Source: Planobispora longispora (GTDB lineage Bacteria; Actinomycetota; Actinomycetes; Streptosporangiales; Streptosporangiaceae). Taken from it: DNA of 64,000 bases. The stretch is from assembly GCF_016863135.1 (NCBI RefSeq), contig NZ_BOOH01000042.1, positions 62,001 through 126,000 of the forward strand. The letters are read 5' to 3'. Made by a program: the position numbers and the translations under genes. Below are positions 25,306-33,377 of the stretch, one piece after another. The stretch's first letter is position 1. Every line of letters starts with the position of its first letter. The notes beneath the pieces were generated by a model. That model was not told the DNA's origin. It saw only the letters and a list, made by a program, of their open reading frames with translations, and searched no databases.

Positions 25306-26232
25306 ATGAGCATCGGGAACCGCGCTCTCGGCGACGTGCTCTCGCAGCACGGCGGTCCGCACCGGCTGCTGGCGGCGCTTGCCGAGGGGGGACTCCTCGT
25401 CGCCGTCCGGCCGGACCGCTCTGTCGTCCTCGGCACGACGCAGGCCGGTGAGAGAGTGCTGCTCGGATACACCTCGGCGAGCACCTACGCGCGGCACGGT
25501 GGCAGCCACACGTTGTCGGAGTGCGACGCCGACACCGTCCTCGACATCCAGCGCGTCACCGGCGTGCGGGAGATCGTGATCGACGCCGCCGGGCCCACGG
25601 CGGCGGCCGTTCCGATCGAGGATCTCCAGCGCTACCTGCTCGCCACCCGCAGCGGCCCCATGCCGGTGCTGTCGGGAACCGCTCCGACGGCGTACGCCAC
25701 CGGGGCGATGGCGACGGTCTCGCGCACCTCGGCCATGAGCCAGACCGGCCCGATGACGTCGACCGGACCGGCGGGCCCGCTGGTGCCGGCCGGCGCCGCG
25801 GACCGGGCCGGCCCGCCGCGCTCCCCCGGCCTGCCGGCCTCCGCCCAGCCGTGGATCCCCGCGCCGCGCCCCCACCTGTCGGGTCCGATGCAGATGGTCG
25901 ACCCCGGCTACGAGCGGTGCACCCACCCGATCCTGCCCGCGCTGCGCGTGGCGATCGCCCAGCTGCTGTCGGACTTCCCGCTCATCCACCACGTGTGGAT
26001 CTCCGACGCCAGGACCGCCTCCGGCGCTCCCGGGATCATGCTGCACGTCAAGGTGCACATGTCGGCGGCCGAGGACGTCGTGCGGGACCTGCACCGCGGG
26101 GTGCGCGCCCGGCTGCCGCAGCTGGCGGCGAGCGGGGCGCCGATCCTCATGGCCAGGGTCGCCGACGCCCGCAGTGAGCAGCGCATGGTCGAACTGGGCG
26201 CCCATGTCGTCTGCGCGGACGTCAGGGACTGA
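25306..26232 (+). CDS. SseB-like domain protein
   Basis: This 308-residue cytoplasmic protein has an N-terminal SseB-like domain (residues about 10-115; LLAALAEGGLLVAVRPD, then VLLGYTSASTYARHGGSHT). A Pro/Ala/Gly-rich linker (about 115-195) and a C-terminal domain starting LPALRVAIAQLLSDFPLIHHV follow. SseB-like proteins are common in actinobacteria and have no agreed function; the type III secretion name does not apply. The start is ATG 25306, without Shine-Dalgarno. It shares the promoter region with serA. Confidence 0.8.
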   Translation: MSIGNRALGDVLSQHGGPHRLLAALAEGGLLVAVRPDRSVVLGTTQAGERVLLGYTSASTYARHGGSHTLSECDADTVLDIQRVTGVREIVIDAAGPTAAAVPIEDLQRYLLATRSGPMPVLSGTAPTAYATGAMATVSRTSAMSQTGPMTSTGPAGPLVPAGAADRAGPPRSPGLPASAQPWIPAPRPHLSGPMQMVDPGYERCTHPILPALRVAIAQLLSDFPLIHHVWISDARTASGAPGIMLHVKVHMSAAEDVVRDLHRGVRARLPQLAASGAPILMARVADARSEQRMVELGAHVVCADVRD

Positions 26233-26453
26233 TCCGGGACACCGGAACCGATCCGGCGGGCCGTTCCGGCGGCCCCCGGTCATCTCCGTCCCCGTTCTGG
26301 GTAATACGAGGGTCATCCGCACGCCGTTCACACCTTCGACCGGCCCGGCTTCGGCGACCATGCCTGGTGGGTCCGGCCGCCCCCGGCGATCACCTCCGCC
26401 GGGGGATCCGACGACCTCCCCATCCCGGCTCACGGAGGCACAGGTGAGATGAC

Positions 26454-27206
26454 ATGACCCGTACGGACCCGATCCACCAACTGCGCTATGCCGTACGCCA
26501 TCCCGAGCGCATCGTCCCCCACGTGCGGCGGCTGGCCCGCGACACCTGGCTGCGGCTGCGCACCAGCGACCACGTCAGCTACTACCGGGCCGTCATGAAG
26601 TCCGACACGGCGCGCAGCCCCGAGGCGGCGGTCGGCAGCAAGTCGCACGACCGGTGGCTGGCCCTCGGCCAGATGCAGTTCGACTACCTCGTCCAGCACG
26701 GCCTGCGCCCCGAGCACCGGATGCTGGAGATCGGCTGCGGCAACCTGCGCGCGGGACGGCTGTTCATCGAGTATCTGGACGGGGGCAACTACTACGGCCT
26801 GGACATCTCCCCCGACATCCTGATCGCCGCGCAGAGGACGCTGACCGAGTACGGCCTGCGCGACAAGCTCCCCCACCTGACCCCGGTCCGGGACCTGCGC
26901 TTCGAGTTCCTGCCCGACGCGTGCTTCGACGTGGTCCACGCCCACAGCGTGTTCTCCCACTCCCCGCTGCACGTGATCGAGGAGTGCTTCGCCCACGTGG
27001 GCCGCGTCCTGCGGCCGGGCGGCTGGTTCGACTTCACCTTCGACCGGACCGAGGGCCGCGAGCACCAGGTGCTGCGCGAGGACTTCTACTACCGCACCGA
27101 GACGCTGCTGAACCTGGCCGCCGGGCACGGCCTGGCGGCCAGGTTCATGGACGACTGGGAGAAGCTCCCGCACAAGCAGTCCAAGATCCGCATCACCCTC
27201 CCGTGA
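26454..27206 (+). CDS. class I SAM-dependent methyltransferase
   Basis: This 250-residue protein has motif I HRMLEIGCGNLRAGRLFIEYL, the acidic loop YYGLDISPDILIAAQ, and FDVVHAHSVFSHSPLHVIEEC. The N-terminal 60 residues are helical and basic (RYAVRHPERIVPHVRRLARD). This resembles methyltransferases found near glycan or lipid modifying genes, but none is adjacent. ATG 26454 after GGTGAGATGAC. Acceptor unknown. Confidence 0.88.
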   Translation: MTRTDPIHQLRYAVRHPERIVPHVRRLARDTWLRLRTSDHVSYYRAVMKSDTARSPEAAVGSKSHDRWLALGQMQFDYLVQHGLRPEHRMLEIGCGNLRAGRLFIEYLDGGNYYGLDISPDILIAAQRTLTEYGLRDKLPHLTPVRDLRFEFLPDACFDVVHAHSVFSHSPLHVIEECFAHVGRVLRPGGWFDFTFDRTEGREHQVLREDFYYRTETLLNLAAGHGLAARFMDDWEKLPHKQSKIRITLP

Positions 27207-27210
27207 CCTT

Positions 27211-27248
27211 CCCCGATCCTCCCGCCGGGCGTCGCGGGAGGATCGGGG
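27211..27248. terminator. bidirectional terminator between methyltransferase and ABC permease
   Basis: A perfect 15-bp stem (CCCCGATCCTCCCGC) with an 8-nt loop lies between convergent genes. Confidence 0.88.
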
Positions 27249-27260
27249 CCGGGACGGCGG

Positions 27261-29981
27261 TCAGGTCATCCGGCGGGTGAGCGCCACCCCCGTCCGGGCG
27301 AACGCCCCGGCCACCGCCGCGGCGAGCACCGGCAGGCCGATCACGACCGCGGCCAGGAAGGGCCAGGGGATCTCGACCGTCGGCGTCCCCTCGGGGAAAG
27401 GCGGCAGCCCGCCGCCCTGCAGCAGCACGGCGGTGTTGCTGTACTTCTGGAGGGTCAGGTTCCAGGCCGCGCCGACGCCGGTCACCACCCCGGCCAGGGC
27501 CCCGACCAGCACGCCGAGCCCGGCGACGAACCCGGCCTGACCCGCGACGACCAGCCTGCGCGTGCCCGGCGGCGCGCCGACGGACGCCATGGTCGCCAGA
27601 TCGGGCCGGAGGTCGGCCGCGGCGAGCCCGGTGGCGGCGAGCGTCCCGCCCAGCACCAGGACCAGTGCCGCGCCCAGCAGCAGCCACAGCTGGAGGGCCA
27701 GGTCGCCTCCCTCGAATCCCCGCTCCAGATAGACGTCGACGCCCTGGCCCATCGTCATGAGGTCCCGCTCGAACCGGACCTCCCACTCGAGGTCGGTCCG
27801 GTGGCCGGCCCCGGCCAGGTCGGCGTACAGCCTGCGCGGCGCGGTCGTCAGCCCGGCGGACTCGACGGCGGAGGCGGGCAGCACCACCAGCGCGTGCCGG
27901 GGGTCCGCGGCCGCGGCGGCGACCGCGGGGACCGTGATCTCCCAGGGTCCGGTGTCCTCCGCGGAGATCACACGCAGCTTCAGCCGCCCGTCGCGCACCA
28001 GCGCCGGATCGAACACCACGGCCTTGCCCGCGGCGAACGCCTCCGCCGCCACCGGATCGGACCTGCCCTGGACGAGGCGGAGCAGCCGCGCGTCCCCGAT
28101 CGGCGGGGTGTTGCTGACCCCTTGGACGTGCACTTCGCCGCCGGACAGGAACGGGGCGCCGGGGTCGGACACGACGTGCAGGTCCACGACCGCGCCCTCG
28201 GCGTCCCGGGGCTCGGCGGCCTCGATCAGCGGCACACCGGGCAACCGTTCCCGGACGGCCTCGGCGACCTCGGCCCATCGGCCGTCGTCCAGCCCCCATC
28301 CGGCGACCCCCATCGTCCCGGCCGGGATGGTCGCCTGGAAGGCGTCGCGCCTGTCGGCGACGTCGCTGCTCACCGCGACCCCCGCCGCGGTGAAGGCGGC
28401 GGTCGCGGTCATGACCGCCGCGACGGCGGAGGCCGTGCGGCCCCGGTGCCGGGAGGCGTCCCGGGCCGCCAGGCGGAACGGGAGCGGGAGACGCGCCGCG
28501 AGACCCGCCGCGCCCCTGACCAGCCGCGGAGTCAGCGCGATCAGCCCGAGCTGGGAGAGCACCGCGGCGGCGAAGACCCACACCGCCTCCACCCTGACGG
28601 CGAAGACGGCCGCCACGATTCCCGCCAGGAGCAGGACCGCCCCCAGCACGGGACGTCCGGCGCGGTCGCGCGCCTCGCCCCTGCGCCCGCCCAGCACCGC
28701 CGCCACGTCCTGGCGGCCCGCCTGAACGGCCGGGACCACGGCGGCGGCGAGCCCGCTGAGCACACCCAGCAGGGCCACGGCGGCGACCGTCCCCCAGGGG
28801 ATGTCGAGCGGGCCGGCCCTGCCGACCAGCCGGCCCGCCTCCAGCAGGACCGCGAGGCAGGCGAGACCGACGCCGAGAACGAGGCCCAGCGCCGCCGCCC
28901 CGCCGCCGAGGACGAGGCCGTCGGCCAGGACGACCAGGCGCAGGTGCCCCGGGGAGCCGCCCTGCGCGGCGATCAGCGCCAGCTCCCGCCTGCGGCGGCG
29001 GAGCCCGACCGCGAAGGCGGGACCGGCGAGCAGCACCACCTCCAGCACGATCATGACTCCGGCGAGCCCGATCGCCACGATCTGGTTCGCGTTGTTCGCA
29101 GGGGTGTAGGGCGCGGTGTCGGCGGGCGGATCGGCGATGACCGCGCGGGACTGCGCGACCAGCCCGGCCGCGTTCAGCCGCCGGACGTCGGCCCACGTGA
29201 CCGGCTGCGGAGTGTCGGCCAGCCAGCCGGTCCCGTTGCCGTCGCGCCGGTCGAGGAGCAGGACCCCGGGGAACCCCACGATCTCCGCTCTGGCGAGCTC
29301 GTGGGGGTGCTCGATGACGCCGACGACCCGCACCGGCCGGTCCTGCCGCGTCACCGCGAGCGTCGCGCCGAGCCGGGCGCCCCGTTCCCGCATCTCGGGG
29401 CTGATCACGACCTCCTGCGGCGAGGCGGGCAGGCGCCCTTCCACCAGGCGGTACAGGCCCGCCGCCAGCGGGTCGCGCAGGTCCACCTCGTGGGCGGAGA
29501 CGTGGTCGTAGCCCTCCTTCCCCCGCACGTCGACGCTGCCCTGGTTGGCCGGGACGAGCCGGGTCCCGGCCCCGAGGAGCGCCGTCACCTCGGACGCCGT
29601 CCACGGCCGCGTCGATTCGACGGGATCCGCCGGGGCCGCCCAGAGGCGGCCGGCCACGTCCTGGTACACCTCGCCCCGGAACGAAGTCGTCTTGATCCGG
29701 GCGTCGGCCGCGCCGATGTTGCTGCCGAGCCCCTCCCGTGAGCTGATGTCCGCGATCTCCAGCAGGGTCAGGAGCAAGGTGATGACGAGGACCGGCAGGC
29801 CGATCATCACCATGACCAGGGCACTGCGGCCCTTGGCCCGCCGGGCGTCGCGGCGGGAGATCCGCAGGGCGGCGGAGAGCGCGGCCAGCGGGGAGCGCCC
29901 GGCTGCGGGCGGGCGCTCCTCCGCGTCCCCCGGACGTCCCCCGCGCTCGGTCAGGAGGTCCCCGGGGGTGCCGGCGCTCAT
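27261..29981 (-). CDS. FtsX-type ABC transporter permease
   Basis: This 906-residue membrane protein has the MacB/FtsX-like duplicated permease plan: one N-terminal membrane helix near residue 55 (ALVMVMIGLPVLVITLLLTL), a large extracytoplasmic domain, a middle membrane block (residues about 290-500), a second extracytoplasmic domain, and a C-terminal three-helix FtsX domain (about 760-906). The ATG at 29981 overlaps the stop of the ATPase gene (ATGA), so it is the last gene of a PadR-ATPase-permease operon. Export or mechanotransmission is expected; the substrate is not known. Confidence 0.93.
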   Translation of the reverse strand: MSAGTPGDLLTERGGRPGDAEERPPAAGRSPLAALSAALRISRRDARRAKGRSALVMVMIGLPVLVITLLLTLLEIADISSREGLGSNIGAADARIKTTSFRGEVYQDVAGRLWAAPADPVESTRPWTASEVTALLGAGTRLVPANQGSVDVRGKEGYDHVSAHEVDLRDPLAAGLYRLVEGRLPASPQEVVISPEMRERGARLGATLAVTRQDRPVRVVGVIEHPHELARAEIVGFPGVLLLDRRDGNGTGWLADTPQPVTWADVRRLNAAGLVAQSRAVIADPPADTAPYTPANNANQIVAIGLAGVMIVLEVVLLAGPAFAVGLRRRRRELALIAAQGGSPGHLRLVVLADGLVLGGGAAALGLVLGVGLACLAVLLEAGRLVGRAGPLDIPWGTVAAVALLGVLSGLAAAVVPAVQAGRQDVAAVLGGRRGEARDRAGRPVLGAVLLLAGIVAAVFAVRVEAVWVFAAAVLSQLGLIALTPRLVRGAAGLAARLPLPFRLAARDASRHRGRTASAVAAVMTATAAFTAAGVAVSSDVADRRDAFQATIPAGTMGVAGWGLDDGRWAEVAEAVRERLPGVPLIEAAEPRDAEGAVVDLHVVSDPGAPFLSGGEVHVQGVSNTPPIGDARLLRLVQGRSDPVAAEAFAAGKAVVFDPALVRDGRLKLRVISAEDTGPWEITVPAVAAAAADPRHALVVLPASAVESAGLTTAPRRLYADLAGAGHRTDLEWEVRFERDLMTMGQGVDVYLERGFEGGDLALQLWLLLGAALVLVLGGTLAATGLAAADLRPDLATMASVGAPPGTRRLVVAGQAGFVAGLGVLVGALAGVVTGVGAAWNLTLQKYSNTAVLLQGGGLPPFPEGTPTVEIPWPFLAAVVIGLPVLAAAVAGAFARTGVALTRRMT

Positions 29982-30682
29982 CGGGCCGTCTCCGGTGCCG
30001 CGTCGGTGGAGTCGGCGATCTCGCCGTCGCGCAGGAAGACCACCCGGTCGGCCCAGGCCGCGTAGCGGGACTCGTGGGTGACCAGCAGCACCGCCGCCCC
30101 GGCGTCGCAGCGGGCGCGCAGCAGCCGGAGGACCTCGTCGCCGGTGGGGGTGTCCAGCGCGCCGGTGGGCTCGTCGGCCAGGAGCAGCCGCCGTTCACCG
30201 GCCAGCGCGCGGGCGATCGCGACCCGCTGGCGCTGGCCGCCGGAGAGCTCGTCGGGGAAGCGGTCGGGCTCGTCCAGGCCCACCTCCGCCAGTGCCGCAA
30301 GGGCCTCGCGCCGGGCCTGCCTCGCCCGCACCCCGTCCAGCTCGCGCGGGAGCATCACGTTCTCGGCGGCGGTCAGCGACGGGATCAGGTTGAGGTCCTG
30401 GAAGACGTAGCCGGCGTGCCGGCGGCGCAGGGCCGCGAGTTCCTTCGCCGTCAGGCTCGTCAGCGGCGTGCCCTCGACGGTCACCGCGCCCGAGGTGGGC
30501 CGGTCGAGGCCGCCGGCCAGGTTCAGCAGGGTGGACTTCCCCGACCCGGAGGGCCCCATGACCGCGACCAGCTCTCCGGCCGCGACCTCCATGCTCACCC
30601 CTCTCAAGGCGTGTACGGCCTGCGGGCCGTCGCCGTGGACGCGGGTCACGTCCGCCAGCCGTACGACCGGATCGAAACTCAT
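29978..30682 (-). CDS. ABC transporter ATPase, MacB/LolD type
   Basis: This 234-residue ATPase has Walker A GPSGSGKSTLLN, Q-loop YVFQDLNLIPSLTA, signature LSGGQRQRVAIARALA, Walker B LLLADEPTGALD and H-loop VTHESRYA. It is the partner of the downstream FtsX-type permease. The ATG at 30682 overlaps the padR stop (ATGA), so all three genes are translationally coupled. Confidence 0.96.
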   Translation of the reverse strand: MSFDPVVRLADVTRVHGDGPQAVHALRGVSMEVAAGELVAVMGPSGSGKSTLLNLAGGLDRPTSGAVTVEGTPLTSLTAKELAALRRRHAGYVFQDLNLIPSLTAAENVMLPRELDGVRARQARREALAALAEVGLDEPDRFPDELSGGQRQRVAIARALAGERRLLLADEPTGALDTPTGDEVLRLLRARCDAGAAVLLVTHESRYAAWADRVVFLRDGEIADSTDAAPETAR

Positions 30683-31206
30683 GTTTGTGTCTCCTGCGTC
30701 TGGGGGGAGGCCGTGAGCACGGCCTCGCAGTGGTCGAGCCAGCGCTGCTCGGCCTCGGCCCGGAAGATCATCGATTCGAGGACCAGGAGCTGGGCCGCCC
30801 CGGCGCCGTTCACCCGCTTGGCCCGGACGAGCTCCTGCAGCGCGCGCATGGTCGCGGTGCGCTGGGCCTGGATGACCGGGCGCACGTCGGCGCGCGCCGT
30901 GACCGCCATGGCGAGCTTGATCACCAGCTCGTCCCGGGGCCGGTCGGACGGGGCGACGGGGGTGCTGAGCCATCGCTCCAGTTCGGTCCGACCGGCCTCG
31001 GTGATCGAGTAGACGACCCGGCCCTGGTCGTCCTGCTCGCCGGGGGCCACCAGGCCGTCGCGTTCCAGGCGCGAGAGCGTCGTGTAGACCTGGCCGATGT
31101 TGAGCGGCCAGGTCGCCCCCGTGGACGCCTCGAACTCGGCGCGCAGCTGGTAGCCGTAGCGCGGCCCCATGCTCAGCAGGGCGAGCAGCCCTTGTCGGAT
31201 CGCCAT
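30679..31206 (-). CDS. PadR-family repressor of the ABC operon
   Basis: This 175-residue regulator has an N-terminal winged helix (residues 3-85; LLALLSMGPRYGYQLRAEFE, VYTTLSRLERDGLV) and a C-terminal helical dimerisation domain. The ATG at 31206 begins 2 bp after a perfect 24-bp palindrome, the obvious autoregulatory site. PadR proteins commonly repress adjacent multidrug or peptide exporters, which fits the coupled ABC genes downstream. Confidence 0.95.
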   Translation of the reverse strand: MAIRQGLLALLSMGPRYGYQLRAEFEASTGATWPLNIGQVYTTLSRLERDGLVAPGEQDDQGRVVYSITEAGRTELERWLSTPVAPSDRPRDELVIKLAMAVTARADVRPVIQAQRTATMRALQELVRAKRVNGAGAAQLLVLESMIFRAEAEQRWLDHCEAVLTASPQTQETQT

Positions 31207-31208
31207 GC

Positions 31209-31232
31209 ATACTGAGTATGCATACTCAGTAT
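31209..31232 (-). promoter_or_regulatory. perfect 24-bp palindrome, PadR operator overlapping the promoter
   Basis: The half-site ATACTGAGTATG is followed by its exact complement. TTGCCG (31238-31243) lies 17 nt before CATACT inside the palindrome, giving -35 and -10 boxes whose start point would fall at or just before the padR ATG. Repressor binding would block polymerase directly. Confidence 0.75.
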
Positions 31233-31303
31233 GGTCACGGCAAGCACGGCGAGAGATCCGCATATTCTGGACAGGTATCGCCGTTGGGACCGATACTCGG
31301 GGG

Positions 31304-31849
31304 ATGAGCTCGATACAGCCCCCTCCGCGCGCATCCGACGGGGACCGTGATCGTGCCATCAACGAGCTCCGGGACCGCGCGGTCGAGGGACGGCTCTCTC
31401 ACGACACGTTCCTCGGACGCGTCGACATGGCGCTGCGCGCACGCAACCAGGGCGAGCTGGACAACCTGATCGCCGACCTGCCGCAGCGCGGCCGGCTCCG
31501 CCGCCTGGTGACCGAGGTCGTCTCCTCCGTCTCCGACTTCACCACGCGCGTGGAGTCCGCCTGGCGCCGTCCCCGGCTGCCCAAGCTGGCGCTGCCCGGC
31601 GACGCCCGGACCCGCTACGTGGTGGGCCGCGGCTCGGCCTGCGACCTGGTCCTGGCCGACCTGACCGTCTCGCGGGTGCACGCCGAGCTCCGCCGCGACG
31701 ACGAGGGCTGGCTCCTCGTCGATCTCGGCTCGCTCAACGGCACCCGGCTCAACGACTGGCGCCTGGTCGGCCCGGCGAAGGTCCGGCCGGGCGACGTGAT
31801 CTCGTTCGGCGACTGCGCGTTCGTGGTGATCACGCCTCAGGCGGCCTGA
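31304..31849 (+). CDS. DUF1707 plus FHA-domain protein
   Basis: This 181-residue protein has a DUF1707 domain (residues 7-55; ASDGDRDRAINELRDRAVEG and RNQGELDNLIADLP) and a C-terminal FHA phosphothreonine-binding domain (about 100-178; YVVGRGSACDLVLADLTVSR, VHAEL, DLGSLNGTRLNDW). FHA domains read Ser/Thr kinase output, so it may belong to a signalling pathway whose kinase is elsewhere. Start ATG 31304 after GGGGG. Its last 20 bp overlap the end of the convergent transporter gene. Confidence 0.9.
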   Translation: MSSIQPPPRASDGDRDRAINELRDRAVEGRLSHDTFLGRVDMALRARNQGELDNLIADLPQRGRLRRLVTEVVSSVSDFTTRVESAWRRPRLPKLALPGDARTRYVVGRGSACDLVLADLTVSRVHAELRRDDEGWLLVDLGSLNGTRLNDWRLVGPAKVRPGDVISFGDCAFVVITPQAA

Positions 31850-33215
31850 CCCCGGCCTTCTCGATCTCCTCCGAGGTGAGGGTGTAGCGCCTCACCAGCA
31901 CGATGGCGACGGCCATGACCAGTGCGGGGATCAGCGTGCCGCCGTACAGCACGGCCTGCACCGCCGACTCCGGCTGCTCCACCGGCGTCTTCGGGTCCGA
32001 CTCCACGAACCCGGCCACCCCCAGCAGCCAGCCGAACACCAGCGCGCCGAAGGCGAAGACCACGGTCTCGGCGGCCGTCCAGAGCCCGGTGAACACCCCG
32101 GCCCGGCGCTTCCCGGTGACCGCCGCGTCATAGACGATCACGTCGGACAACATCGAGAACTGCAGCAGCTGGAGCCCGGCGTAGCCGATGCCCACGAACA
32201 ACACGGCCACGTGCGCGTAGGCCGCGCCGAACTGCCCGGACAGCGCCATCGCGACCGTGCCGGCGAAGAACAGCGCCGAGCCCAGGAGCATCGCCCCGCG
32301 CTTGTCGTAGCGCTTGGACAGGCGCACCCACGCGGGCATGGTGACCAGCAGCGGCCCGACGATGCACAGGAAGAGCGTGGTGGTGGCGCCGGGGTCGCGC
32401 AGGGTGTAGGTGGCGAAGTACGGCGCGCCGGCCAGCAGCATGCCCGCCGAGAACATCTGGGCGCAGCTCATGCCGAGCAGGATCATGAACGGCCGGCTCG
32501 TGCGGGCGGCGGCGAACTGGGCCCGGATCGACGGCTCGGCCTCGGCCCGGGCGACCACCGGGGCCTTCGCCGTGCCGAAGAAGGAGGCCAGCATCGATAC
32601 CAGCAGCACTCCCCCGATGATCACGCCCATCAGCCGGTAGCCGGAGACCTCCCGGCCCGCGATCGCGGGGGCCACGGCCCCGGAGAGCAGGATCGCGAGG
32701 CCGACGAAGACCATCTTCCACTGCAGGATCGAGGAGCGCTCGTGGTAGTCCTCGGTCATCTCGGCGGGCATCGCCTTGTAGGGGACCTCGTAGAAGGCGT
32801 AGGCCGTCGCGGTGAGGAAGTAGCAGACGGCGACGTACGCCGCGGCGGGCAGGCCGGTCAGCGGCGGCCCCGCGAACGTGGCGACGAACGTCACGGGCAG
32901 GAAGAGCGCGCCGGCCAGCATCCACGGGCGGCGCGCGCCGAAGCGGGAGACGGTGCGGTCGGAGCGCTGGCCGACCCAGGGGTTGATGACGACGTCCCAG
33001 ACCTTGGGGAGGAAGGCGACCAGGCCCGCGATCCACGCGGGGATGGCCAGGACGTTCGTCATGTAGAACAGCAGCAGCAGTCCCGGGACCGTGGAGAAGG
33101 TCGCGGTGCAGACCGAGCCGACGCCGTAGCCGATGCGGACCTGGCGCGGCACGGTGACGCCGGAAGGGGAGCCGGGAGCGGAAACAGGGCCGGGGGTGGG
33201 CGCCGGTGTGACCAT
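31830..33215 (-). CDS. GPH-type sugar:cation symporter (MFS)
   Basis: This 461-residue, 12-helix transporter is of the glycoside-pentoside-hexuronide (MelB/XynP) family. The N-terminal region RQVRIGYGVGSVCTATFSTV and the motif PKVWDVVINPWVGQRSDRTV, with the cation-site Asp, plus FYEVPYKAMPAEMTEDYHER identify it. I prefer ATG 33215 over the GTG at 33233, because the latter falls in the operator and near the predicted transcript start. No sugar-hydrolase neighbour reveals the substrate. Confidence 0.88.
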   Translation of the reverse strand: MVTPAPTPGPVSAPGSPSGVTVPRQVRIGYGVGSVCTATFSTVPGLLLLFYMTNVLAIPAWIAGLVAFLPKVWDVVINPWVGQRSDRTVSRFGARRPWMLAGALFLPVTFVATFAGPPLTGLPAAAYVAVCYFLTATAYAFYEVPYKAMPAEMTEDYHERSSILQWKMVFVGLAILLSGAVAPAIAGREVSGYRLMGVIIGGVLLVSMLASFFGTAKAPVVARAEAEPSIRAQFAAARTSRPFMILLGMSCAQMFSAGMLLAGAPYFATYTLRDPGATTTLFLCIVGPLLVTMPAWVRLSKRYDKRGAMLLGSALFFAGTVAMALSGQFGAAYAHVAVLFVGIGYAGLQLLQFSMLSDVIVYDAAVTGKRRAGVFTGLWTAAETVVFAFGALVFGWLLGVAGFVESDPKTPVEQPESAVQAVLYGGTLIPALVMAVAIVLVRRYTLTSEEIEKAGVRPPEA

Positions 33216-33231
33216 TCGCACATTGAACCCC

Positions 33232-33282
33232 ACCGAACAACCGTCCGGTAGGTCCTATTAGAACCAAATCTCCTCTTGTCAA
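33232..33282 (-). promoter_or_regulatory. promoter and operator of the GPH-type transporter
   Basis: On the minus strand TTGACA (33277-33282, perfect consensus) and TAATAG (33255-33260), 16-nt spacer. Immediately downstream, at 33232-33249, is an imperfect palindrome with arms ACCGAAC and GTCCGGT, containing ACCGTCCGGT, a TetR-like operator shape. It would cover the start point. Confidence 0.65.
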
Positions 33283-33377
33283 CCCGCCCGTCGTTACGGA
33301 CGATCACCGCATACGCCCGCTGTCTTGACTGCGGAATCTGACTACGCGGGAGAGGCGGCAGTGTCCCTGGAGCAGCC

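Noticed and set aside
25306..26232. Type III secretion role for the SseB-like protein
   Set aside because: The SseB-like domain name is historical; no secretion apparatus genes are present and actinobacteria lack that system.
27193..30300. A 1035-codon open frame on the minus strand over the ABC permease and ATPase
   Set aside because: It is out of frame with both recognised proteins and consists of Arg/Gly/Pro runs.
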